A stretch of DNA of 64,000 bases, taken from contig NZ_JAGIAW010000007.1 in the NCBI RefSeq assembly GCF_017744655.1, positions 62,001 to 126,000 of the forward strand. The letters run 5' to 3'. Shown piece after piece: positions 36,395 through 44,279 of this stretch. Below the pieces are notes generated by a model. The model was not told the origin of the DNA. It made no database searches and saw only the letters and a list, made by a program, of their open reading frames with translations. Positions within the stretch are counted from its first letter, which is position 1; each line of letters starts with the position of its first letter. A program made the translations under genes and the position numbers. This DNA comes from Devosia sp. (GTDB taxonomy: Bacteria > Pseudomonadota > Alphaproteobacteria > Rhizobiales > Devosiaceae).

Positions 36395-36828
36395 TACGAC
36401 CAACTTTGCAATAGGAATTTGACATCGGGCTGCCAAAGGGACGCAACCGGCTTGGCGCGCGCGAATTCACAAGGTGCAAGAGTGTTTGTAGAAAACGCGG
36501 ACTCACCGCGAGTTGCTGTCCATCATCGAAAGGCGATGGACGTGATGACCGCATCGACGGCACGTCACCAGTATCCGCGCGCTCGCTTCGCGGCCGCCGC
36601 CACGAACCGCTTCAGCTCGTTCTCGTCTACGCACCGGAGGTCCTGACTAAGGTCCAGGACCTATGGCGAGGGAATTCGCATGAACTCGGAAGCAGAAAGG
36701 GATCATCGCAGCTATGCTGGCTGGCATAGCCAGTGCATGTGTATGGTTCAGGAGACGTGGCAAGCCGCAGCACTGGGAACAAAAATGCTGGTGGTCCAGG
36801 CGGCCGCAGCAATGCTGACCCGCGAGCC
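36395..36828. other. Non-coding stretch between importer 4 and the GntR gene
   Basis: No credible gene on either strand. Two inverted repeats are visible: AGGTCCTG/CAGGACCT at 36638-36662, and GCTATGC/GCATAGC at 36711-36730. Neither is followed by a U tract on the minus strand. The stretch must hold the promoter of importer 4 near its low-coordinate end. Confidence 0.5.
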
Positions 36829-37554
36829 CTAGCTGGATTTGTCGCCATCGATGATGGCCTGCACCTCGCGCTCGACCACATCGATGATGCGGCCGATGGC
36901 GCCGACGGCGGCGTCGGGACTTTCCGCGAGGATGGCGTCGGCCAGGTCGCGATGGATCGGGAAGGAATCGAGGCCGAAGACGTCGGCGGCAAAGGGCGAT
37001 GAGCCCCCGCGTTCCAGGGCATGATCGAGGTTGACGAGCAATTGCCCATACATGGGGTTGCCCGAGGCGTCATAGATGGCGCCGTGGAAGGCGTGGTCAG
37101 CCTTGCGCCAGGGGCGGCCGGCATAGACTTCCACCAAGAGCACATCGCATAGGCGCGAGATTTCCTGGCGCTGCTCGCGCGTCGCCTTGATCGTCGCCTT
37201 GCGCACCACGTCGTTTTCGAGTGTGCGGCGAATTTCGAGGAGGCGCAGCAGCGCTTCGCCTTCGAGGCGCACCATAGTGGGCACGAGGCCGCGTGAGGTC
37301 TGCACGCGGGCCGAAAGATAGGTGCCATCGCCGCGACGGCGACGGATGATGCCAAGACCTTCCCAGCGATTGAGCGCTTCGCGGATGGTGGAACGGCCGA
37401 CGCCGAGCGTTGCCGCCAGCGACACCTCTGGTGGCAGGCGATCACCGATCTTGAGCCCGGAGCGCTCGACCATGTCGGCCAGCGCGTCGAGCGTCGCCAT
37501 GCCCCTGGTACGGGTTTCCAGCGGCTGGAGATAATCCAGGGCAGCCTGGCTCAC
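36829..37554 (-). CDS. GntR-family transcriptional regulator, FadR/FCD subfamily
   Basis: A 241-residue regulator. The winged helix (LPPEVSLAATLGVGRSTIREALN, then the wing IIRRRRGDGTYLS) lies at about residues 20-85. The FCD effector domain follows (ADHAFHGAIYDASGNPMYG). A GTG start is chosen, with GAAGGAA upstream. It is the last gene of the peptide-type importer/aminotransferase operon, 61 bp after the aminotransferase, and probably controls that operon; a palindrome at 44219-44228 is a candidate site. Confidence 0.88.
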   Translation of the reverse strand: MSQAALDYLQPLETRTRGMATLDALADMVERSGLKIGDRLPPEVSLAATLGVGRSTIREALNRWEGLGIIRRRRGDGTYLSARVQTSRGLVPTMVRLEGEALLRLLEIRRTLENDVVRKATIKATREQRQEISRLCDVLLVEVYAGRPWRKADHAFHGAIYDASGNPMYGQLLVNLDHALERGGSSPFAADVFGLDSFPIHRDLADAILAESPDAAVGAIGRIIDVVEREVQAIIDGDKSS

Positions 37555-37615
37555 GGCGTTATTCCTTCACTTCGGCGCGGGCCACCTTCACCACAGTTTG
37601 CGCCATTTGTCAGCC

Positions 37616-38815
37616 CTAGCCAGTGGCGGCGGCCCTCGCCTTGTCGAGACCGAGGAGTTCGGAGAGGGCATCGATCAGCTTGTCCATCTGTGGCCGGGAA
37701 TTATAGCCCTGAACCGAGACGCGGGCGATGCAGTGATCCTGCCACTTGAACACTGGGATTTCGATGCGGTAGCGCTCGAACAGCTGCTTGTGGATTTCGG
37801 CCGTGTCGCATTCGGGGATGGGCATGGCGACCATCTGTGGCGCCGAGAATTCCGGGCTGCTGAGCGGGGGGAGCCCCGTCAGCTCGCCAAGGCGGCGCGC
37901 GGTATCCTGCGCCAGTTGGCGGCAGTGATCGGCAATGGAAGTCCAGTCGTTTTCCTTACGGAAGGCGATGGCCGAAGGCACGGCAAGCCAGGCCGAGGGA
38001 TCACGCGTGCCCTGCATTTCAATACCGTCGATAAAGGGGGAATTGCCGAAGGCACCCAGTGCACCGGGTTCCTTGGATTCCTTGGTCCAGCCATGGCTGA
38101 TGACGAGCGGATCGAGCAGGCCCTGCACCTCGGGCCGCGCATGGAGGAAGGCCGAACCCTTGGGCGTCATCATCCACTTGTGGCAATTGCCCGAATAGAA
38201 ATCGGCGCCGAGCGTGTCGAGCGAGAGCGGAATATGGCCGGGCGTATGCGCGCCGTCGATGACTGACCAGATGCCGCGCTTTCGCGCTTCGGCGAGGGAG
38301 CGTTCGATGGGGAAGACGAGGGCGGTCGGCGAGGTGATGTGGCTGAGGAACAGTACCTTGGTGCGGTCGGTCATCCCTTCGGTGACCGCGTCGGTGAAAG
38401 CTTCCTCGGACACGAGCGGCATGGGCACCTTCACGACCACAATCTCGGCGCCGGTCTTGCGGCAGACATAGGCCCAGGTCTTTTCGAGCGCCGAATATTC
38501 GTGATCGGTCGTGAGGATCTGATCGCCGGGCTTGAGCGGCAGCGACTGGGCGACGATGTTGAGACCGCTGGTGGCGTTGATGACGGCGGCGATATTGTTG
38601 GGATCGGACCCGAGTTCGGCAGCGACGGCCTCGCGCGGGGTCCGCATCAGGTCGTTGAGGCGGCGGCCCAGAAATTCCACCGGTTCGCCTTCGAGTTCGA
38701 GCTGCAGCGCCTGATAAGCGGCAAAGACCGGACGGGGGCAGGCGCCGAAAGATCCGTGGTTCAGGAAAGTCACGTCCTCGCGAATGAGGAACTGACGGGC
38801 AAGATTGTCGGACAC
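37616..38815 (-). CDS. Class V aminotransferase, isopenicillin-N-epimerase-like (PLP enzyme)
   Basis: A 399-residue PLP-dependent enzyme. The N-terminal LNHGSFGACPRPV and the PLP-binding lysine K213 in SGNCHKWMMTPKG mark the isopenicillin N epimerase-like branch; D188 and H190 in VIDGAHTPG contact the cofactor. Members act as epimerases, lyases or aminotransferases on amino acids, so the exact reaction is open. It lies 1 bp after the permease gene, so it is part of the peptide-type importer operon and probably acts on the imported compound. Confidence 0.87.
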   Translation of the reverse strand: MSDNLARQFLIREDVTFLNHGSFGACPRPVFAAYQALQLELEGEPVEFLGRRLNDLMRTPREAVAAELGSDPNNIAAVINATSGLNIVAQSLPLKPGDQILTTDHEYSALEKTWAYVCRKTGAEIVVVKVPMPLVSEEAFTDAVTEGMTDRTKVLFLSHITSPTALVFPIERSLAEARKRGIWSVIDGAHTPGHIPLSLDTLGADFYSGNCHKWMMTPKGSAFLHARPEVQGLLDPLVISHGWTKESKEPGALGAFGNSPFIDGIEMQGTRDPSAWLAVPSAIAFRKENDWTSIADHCRQLAQDTARRLGELTGLPPLSSPEFSAPQMVAMPIPECDTAEIHKQLFERYRIEIPVFKWQDHCIARVSVQGYNSRPQMDKLIDALSELLGLDKARAAATG

Positions 38816-38816
38816 T

Positions 38817-39701
38817 TCAGCGGCCTTTCAGGGTCGGGTCGAGCGCATCGCGCAGCCCATCGCCAAAGAGCGAGGTTGCGAGCACGGTGATGGCAAGCGC
38901 GGCGGTCGGGAAGACGGCCAGATGCCAGTAGAAGAACATGAAATCAATGCCCTCATTGATCATCTGCCCCCATGTCGGCGTCGGCGGGGGCACGCCGACG
39001 CCGAGGAAACTAAGGCTGGCTTCGAGCATCATGGCGAGCGGAATGGCCAGCACGAAGCCGATGATGATCGGGCTGATCGAATTGGGAATGAGATGGCGGC
39101 GGATGATGTACCAGGGCGAGGCGCCAAGCGCCTGGGCGGCCCGCACGAATTCCTTCTCGCGAAAGGCTTTTATTTGGGCCCGGACGAGGAGGCAGACATT
39201 CACCCAGCCGAAAAGCGCGGCGATGAAGACGATGGTGCCATAGCCGCCACGGGTCAGTGCGCCGAGAAGGAGCGCGGCGAGGAGGGGCGGGACCACCGAG
39301 AACACCTCGATGATGCGCATGATGACCCAGTCGGTGCGGCCACCGAAATAGCCGGCGAGCGCGCCGAGGGGGATGCCCACGAGGACGCTGAAGAGGGCAG
39401 CCGTGAAGCCGATGGTCAGGGAAACGCGCGCGCCGTAGACGATGCGGGAATAGAAATCGCGGCCTAGATTGTCGACGCCGAACCAGTGTGCGGCCGACGG
39501 AAAGGCGAGGGCCTCGGTGAGGAAACTCTGGGCTTCCGGATTGTATGGCGTGATGAGCGGGGCAAACACCGCCATCAGGATCAGGATGCCCAGCACGACG
39601 CCGCCGATGACGGCTGCCTTGTTGGAGAGGAAGCGACGCCAGGCAAACCAGAGCGGGCTGCGCTGGCGGGTGGCGGCGATGGGTGCGGTTGCGTCGGTCA
39701 T
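38817..39701 (-). CDS. Peptide-type ABC transporter permease (DppC/OppC)
   Basis: A 294-residue permease. A cytoplasmic N-terminus with SNKAAVIGG precedes the first helix, and the family opening VFAPLITPYNPEAQ follows; further on lie GVDNLGRDFYSRIVYGARVSL and ALGASPWYIIRRHLIPN. ATG 39701 overlaps the partner's stop by 4 bases and has GGGAGG upstream; a longer frame reaching 40469 overlaps the partner gene and is not real. Confidence 0.92.
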   Translation of the reverse strand: MTDATAPIAATRQRSPLWFAWRRFLSNKAAVIGGVVLGILILMAVFAPLITPYNPEAQSFLTEALAFPSAAHWFGVDNLGRDFYSRIVYGARVSLTIGFTAALFSVLVGIPLGALAGYFGGRTDWVIMRIIEVFSVVPPLLAALLLGALTRGGYGTIVFIAALFGWVNVCLLVRAQIKAFREKEFVRAAQALGASPWYIIRRHLIPNSISPIIIGFVLAIPLAMMLEASLSFLGVGVPPPTPTWGQMINEGIDFMFFYWHLAVFPTAALAITVLATSLFGDGLRDALDPTLKGR

Positions 39702-40627
39702 TCGGCGCCTCCCACGCGAATACGCGGATTGAGCAGCGCATAGGCGATGTCGGAGAGAAGGTAGGCGAGGCAATACATGAAGGTGATCAGCAGCATCAGC
39801 GCCATCTGCAGCGTGTAGTCGCGCACCTCGATGGAGGAGACGAAATAGGCGCCGAGCCCCGGCACGCGGAACATGGCTTCGACAAAGATCGAGCCGGTGG
39901 CCGTGCCGATGAACATGGGCAGGAAGACCGTCACCAGCGGGATCGCCGAATTGCGCATGACGTGCTGGAAGACGATGCGGCGCTCGCTGAGGCCCTTGGC
40001 ACGGAGGACCGTGACGAATGGGCGGTTGAGCGTGTCGAGCACGGCGGAACGCGTGTAGCGGGCATAGGTCGCGAGCGGAATGGCCGCATAGCAGGCGATG
40101 GGTAGAATCCAGCGATTGGGTTGCGGCCAACCGCTCGCCGGCAGCCAGTTGAGCCAGACCGCAAAGATCAGGATCAGCAGCATCGAGGTGACGAAGACCG
40201 GGATGGTGAGCCCGAGCGTTGCGAGCGTCGAAGCCAGGTAGTCGATCCAGGTATTGCGATTGAGGGCGGCGGCCATGCCGAGGAGGATGCCGAGGGGCGC
40301 GCCAATGAGAACGCCGGTGCCGCCGAGAATGAGGCTGGGGACCCAGGCTCGCGAGATCAGTTCGACGACCGTTTCGCCCGGGCTCTGGAAGGGCACGCCG
40401 AAATCGAGATGCAGCACGCCCCACATATAGTTGAAATATTGGACATGCAGCGGCTGATCGAGGCCCCACTGCGCCATCATCTTGGCGCGCACGGCTTCCG
40501 AAACCGGCATGTCATTGGCATCGAACGGCCCGCCGGGGACCGAGTGCATCATCAGGAAGATGATGATCGACACCACGATGAAGGTGAATGCGACCGAGAG
40601 AATGCGACGGATGATATGGGTGAACAT
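39698..40627 (-). CDS. Peptide-type ABC transporter permease (DppB/OppB)
   Basis: A 309-residue permease. The first helix (ILSVAFTFIVVSIIIFLMMH) is followed by the periplasmic loop VPGGPFDAND and the motif MAQWGLDQPLHVQYF typical of DppB. The coupling motif region is RAKGLSERRIVFQHVMRN. It pairs with DppC. Confidence 0.92.
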   Translation of the reverse strand: MFTHIIRRILSVAFTFIVVSIIIFLMMHSVPGGPFDANDMPVSEAVRAKMMAQWGLDQPLHVQYFNYMWGVLHLDFGVPFQSPGETVVELISRAWVPSLILGGTGVLIGAPLGILLGMAAALNRNTWIDYLASTLATLGLTIPVFVTSMLLILIFAVWLNWLPASGWPQPNRWILPIACYAAIPLATYARYTRSAVLDTLNRPFVTVLRAKGLSERRIVFQHVMRNSAIPLVTVFLPMFIGTATGSIFVEAMFRVPGLGAYFVSSIEVRDYTLQMALMLLITFMYCLAYLLSDIAYALLNPRIRVGGAE

Positions 40628-40637
40628 CGCACTCTCC

Positions 40638-42395
40638 TCAGGTCGTCACGATCGCCTCGACCCGGTGGCCCGGGGCGATGGTGACCAGTTGCGGATCGGC
40701 ATTGGGCGCCGACCCTGTCTGAATGACGGTGTAGCGCGGCGTCCGCGCCTTGATCTCGTCAGCGGAAAGAAAGGTGCGGAGGCGCTTTTCCCGGGGATTA
40801 GTCGCGGGGATCGCGTCGAGCAAAGCCCGCGTATAGGGGTGTTGCGGTTCGGCAAACAGACGCTCGGTCGGTGCTTCCTCGACGACACGGCCGCGATACA
40901 TGACGACGACGCTGTCGGTCAGCGATTTCACCGTGGACAGGTCGTGGCTGATGAAGAGGATCGAGAGCCCGAGTTCGGCCTGCAATTGTTTGAGCAGATT
41001 AATGATCTGCGCCTTGACCGTGACATCGAGGGCTGAGGTCGGCTCGTCGGCGACTAGCACGGTGGGTTCGAGGATCAGGGCGCGGGCAATGGCGACGCGC
41101 TGTCGTTGGCCGCCCGAAAGTTCGTGCGCGTAACGGCTGCCGAAATTGCGCGGCAGGCCGACGCGTTCGAGCCAGTTGAGCGCCTTTTCGGTCTGTTCGC
41201 GCGGCGTGCCCAAGCCGTGAATATGGAGCGGCTCGGCGATGATCTGCGCCAGCGTCATCATCGGGTCGAGCGCTGAATAGCTGTCCTGAAAGACGATCTG
41301 CATGCGCCGGCGGAATGGGATGAGCGCGGCCGGTTCGAGCTGGGAAATGTCTGTCCCATCGACGAGGATCTGGCCGCGGCTGGGCTCGGTCAGGCGCATG
41401 GCCATGAGGCCGGTCGTGGTCTTGCCCGAGCCGGATTCTCCCACCAAGGCGACAATACGATTGCGCGGTAGGACAACGTCGACTGTCTGCACCGCCTGAA
41501 ACTCGCCCTGTACGACGCGAAAACCACTGCGGCGCCGGGTGTGGTAGGATTTGGCGAGACCGCGCAGTTCGAGCGCTGGCGCCACGGTGTCGGGCGCGCC
41601 CTTGGAGGGCTCGAAGCGGGAGTGAAGGCTCGCCAGCAGCGTCTTGGTATAAGTGTGCTGGGGCGCTTCGAAGACGTCCGTGACGGCGCCTTCTTCCATG
41701 ATCTCGCCGCCATACATGACGACGACGCGATCCACCGTCTCGGCGATGACGCCGAGGTCATGGGTGATCATCACGAGGGCCATACCGAACTCGGCCTGGA
41801 CCTTCTTGATGAGCTGGAGAATTTGCGCCTGGATGGTCACATCGAGCGCCGTGGTGGGCTCGTCGGCGATAAGAAGTTTTGGCCGGCACGACAGCGCCAT
41901 GGCGATCATGGCGCGCTGCAGCATGCCGCCGGAAAGCTGGTGCGGATAATAGCCGAGCACATCGGCAGCGTTCTTGATTTCGACGCGCAACAGCAGCTGC
42001 TCGGCTTCGGCCAGAGCCTCGCGCTTGCCGACCTTGCGGTGTGCGCGAATAGTTTCGGCGATCTGGTGGCCGATGGTGAAGACCGGATCGAACGCGGTCA
42101 TCGGGTCCTGGAAAATCATGGCGGCGGAGCGACCGCGCAACCGCGCCAGGTCCTCCTTGTTGGCCTTGAGCACATCGACGCCATCGAGGCGCAACTTGGT
42201 CGCTTCCACTTCGGCGGTCGCGGGCAGTAGGCGGAGGAGGGCGGAACAGCTCACGGACTTTCCGGAGCCGGATTCCCCGACAATGCCGACGCTTTCGCCT
42301 TCATTGACGCTAAAACTGACATGGCGCACCGCGTCGACCTTGCCGCCATATTGGCGAAAGCTGACGCGCAGGCCTTCGATTTCGACGAGAGGCAT
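40638..42395 (-). CDS. Fused double ABC ATPase of a peptide-type importer (DppDF/GsiA type)
   Basis: A 585-residue protein with two complete nucleotide-binding domains. Domain 1 has Walker A GESGSGKS (40-47), the signature QLSGGMLQR and Walker B LLIADEPTTALD. Domain 2 has a second [18 protein letters not shown] and LVADEPTSALD. Each ends with the C-terminal oligopeptide extension. Such fusions (as in GsiA) replace separate DppD and DppF. ATG 42395 is chosen by homology; the frame from 42542 overlaps the hairpin and the binding-protein end. Confidence 0.93.
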   Translation of the reverse strand: MPLVEIEGLRVSFRQYGGKVDAVRHVSFSVNEGESVGIVGESGSGKSVSCSALLRLLPATAEVEATKLRLDGVDVLKANKEDLARLRGRSAAMIFQDPMTAFDPVFTIGHQIAETIRAHRKVGKREALAEAEQLLLRVEIKNAADVLGYYPHQLSGGMLQRAMIAMALSCRPKLLIADEPTTALDVTIQAQILQLIKKVQAEFGMALVMITHDLGVIAETVDRVVVMYGGEIMEEGAVTDVFEAPQHTYTKTLLASLHSRFEPSKGAPDTVAPALELRGLAKSYHTRRRSGFRVVQGEFQAVQTVDVVLPRNRIVALVGESGSGKTTTGLMAMRLTEPSRGQILVDGTDISQLEPAALIPFRRRMQIVFQDSYSALDPMMTLAQIIAEPLHIHGLGTPREQTEKALNWLERVGLPRNFGSRYAHELSGGQRQRVAIARALILEPTVLVADEPTSALDVTVKAQIINLLKQLQAELGLSILFISHDLSTVKSLTDSVVVMYRGRVVEEAPTERLFAEPQHPYTRALLDAIPATNPREKRLRTFLSADEIKARTPRYTVIQTGSAPNADPQLVTIAPGHRVEAIVTT

Positions 42396-42416
42396 GAATT
42401 GGCCCTTGGTAGAGGA

Positions 42417-42442
42417 CGCTTCCCGGCAAAGGCCGGGAAGCG
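42417..42442 (-). terminator. Hairpin between the family 5 binding-protein gene and its ATPase
   Basis: CGCTTCCCGGC and GCCGGGAAGCG form a perfect 11-bp stem with a 4-base loop, 17 bp after the binding-protein stop. No U tract follows on the minus strand, so it probably protects the upstream mRNA or only partly terminates. Confidence 0.6.
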
Positions 42443-42459
42443 CGTGGGTCGAAATGGGG

Positions 42460-44064
42460 CTACTGCTTGGTGATGTGCGTGAAGAAGTAGTGGCCGAGAC
42501 GATCGAGCTGGGTGAACCCGAGCGAGTTCGGCGCGACGCCATCGCCGGTCAGCTGGTCGGACACCACGGCGATGGTCACCGGATGCACCAGCGGCAAGAT
42601 CAGGCCCTGGTCGATCATCAGCTGTTCTGCTTCGGCATAGAGCTTGTAGCGGGTGTCCCAATCGCTTTCGCTATCGGCCTTGGCGATGATCTCGTCATAT
42701 TCGGGAATGAAATAGCCGTGACGGCCACCATTGTAGAAGATGCCGTAGAAGTTCGACGGATCGAGATAATCGTACTCATAGGGCGCGATGAAGATGTTGT
42801 TCTTCTTGCCGCGCAGGCCATCCATCCATTCCGGGCCAGGGAGGGCGCGGATGTTGAGCGAAATGCCGAGCACTTCCTTGAATTCGGCCTGCAGGTACTG
42901 CGCCATGGCCGGGACGATAGCGCCGTTATAGCCGCCTTCTTCGCGATACCAGATTTCGACTTCCGGGAAGCCTTCGCCATTGGGGAAGCCGGCATCGGCC
43001 AGGAACTGCTTGGCCTTTTCGGGATCGAAGACGGCTTCGGCCGCGATGTCCGGATTGTACCCAGGATAGCCGGGCGGCAGGATCGAACCGGCCGGAATGG
43101 CGATGTCCTTGAGCACAGTCGAGGTCAGCTCGGCGCGATCGACGGCATAGTAGAAGGCGCGACGAACGTTGACGTCATTGAACGGGGCAGCATCGAGATC
43201 GTACGAAATGTACGAGGTCGCGAACACGGCATTCTTGCGGATGCCATCCGGGTAGCGCGCGGTCGCCACCGGCACCTGTCCGGTGTTGAGGAAGGAATAG
43301 TCGGCATCGCCGGCGAGGAAGGCGGGCAGGCCGACTTCAGGGGCATTGAGAGTCGGATCCAGTTCGAGGCGATCGATCATCGGCGACCACGGGCCGGTAT
43401 AGGTATCGGACTTGGTGAAGACCACCGAGTTGTTCGACTTTTCCCAGCTCTCGATTTCGAACGGGCCGGACGAAACGATGGTGGCGACGTCGAGCGCCCA
43501 ATCGTCGCCAAGTTCATCGACCTTGTGCTTGGGCACCGGATACCAAAGGCTGGTGACGGACGGCAGGTAGGGTTTTGGCGCGACGGTTGTCACTTCGATG
43601 GTGAGATCGTCCACGGCCTTGAGGCCAAGGGTCGAAACATCAGCGGTGCCTTCGGTGACTTCCTTCCAGCCCTTGATGCCGCCGGCAAAGTCCCAGTACC
43701 AGGCAAAGTCATAGCCGGAGGTCGCTGCGCGCTGCAGGGCGAAGACGAAGTCTTCGGCGGTCAGCGGCTCGCCATCGGACCAGACGAGGCCGGGGCGGAG
43801 CTTGAAAGTCCAGGTGAGGCCGTCTTCGGACTGGGTCCAGCTTTCGGCCGCCATCGGCGTCAGCTCGAATTCCTTGTCGAAGGTCGCGATCGGGATTTGC
43901 AACAGCTCGGAGCCGGTGCCGCGATCGTAGACGGTCTTCATGTAGTCCATGTAGGTGCCGGCGGTGCTGCCGCTCGGTGCCACCACGGTGGTTTGTGCCA
44001 GCACCGGCGCGGACAGCGACGTTGCAGCCACCATGATGCCTGCCAGTCTCACAAGTGCATTCAT
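42460..44064 (-). CDS. ABC transporter substrate-binding protein, family 5 (DppA/OppA type)
   Basis: A 534-residue binding protein with a signal peptide (LVRLAGIMVAATSLSAPVLA, cut before QTT). The family 5 core AAESWTQSEDGLTWTFKLRPGLVWSDG is followed by AEDFVFALQRA. It is first in an operon with a fused ATPase, two permeases, an aminotransferase and a GntR regulator. The ligand is probably a peptide or amino-acid derivative, judging by the aminotransferase. Confidence 0.92.
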   Translation of the reverse strand: MNALVRLAGIMVAATSLSAPVLAQTTVVAPSGSTAGTYMDYMKTVYDRGTGSELLQIPIATFDKEFELTPMAAESWTQSEDGLTWTFKLRPGLVWSDGEPLTAEDFVFALQRAATSGYDFAWYWDFAGGIKGWKEVTEGTADVSTLGLKAVDDLTIEVTTVAPKPYLPSVTSLWYPVPKHKVDELGDDWALDVATIVSSGPFEIESWEKSNNSVVFTKSDTYTGPWSPMIDRLELDPTLNAPEVGLPAFLAGDADYSFLNTGQVPVATARYPDGIRKNAVFATSYISYDLDAAPFNDVNVRRAFYYAVDRAELTSTVLKDIAIPAGSILPPGYPGYNPDIAAEAVFDPEKAKQFLADAGFPNGEGFPEVEIWYREEGGYNGAIVPAMAQYLQAEFKEVLGISLNIRALPGPEWMDGLRGKKNNIFIAPYEYDYLDPSNFYGIFYNGGRHGYFIPEYDEIIAKADSESDWDTRYKLYAEAEQLMIDQGLILPLVHPVTIAVVSDQLTGDGVAPNSLGFTQLDRLGHYFFTHITKQ

Positions 44065-44218
44065 AGAGCTCCCTCCTTGATAAAGAGCCAGATGGACGTT
44101 CCCTCATGCGCCGTTACGTGCGGGATTTTAGTCCGCCGGAACGGTCACTCTCTTTGGCGCAGGGGCCCCCTCAGGCCCAGCGCTGCGACGGTTCGATTTC
44201 CCCTCAAATCCGTCTAAT

Positions 44219-44228
44219 GACATATGTC
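44219..44228. promoter_or_regulatory. Candidate GntR operator before the family 5 importer
   Basis: GACATATGTC is a perfect 10-bp palindrome followed by a partial repeat (TGACAAAT). It lies 155 bp before the binding-protein start in a 215-bp gap. It may be the site of the GntR regulator at the end of this operon. Evidence is the palindrome only. Confidence 0.35.
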
Positions 44229-44279
44229 TGACAAATACGAACAGGCTTGGCAAGGCGTGATCGCGCCAGAAGTTGGGCA

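Noticed and set aside
36711..36730. Rho-independent terminator of the GntR gene
   Set aside because: The 7-bp stem is not followed by a U tract on the minus strand and lies about 100 bp from the stop.
39702..40469. N-terminal extension of the DppC-like permease
   Set aside because: The extension overlaps the DppB gene in another frame. A ribosome site and family start at 39701 define the gene.
41974..44217. A 747-residue open frame on the plus strand
   Set aside because: It lies antisense to the family 5 binding protein and the fused ATPase, both with full domain signatures. Long antisense frames are expected in GC-rich DNA.
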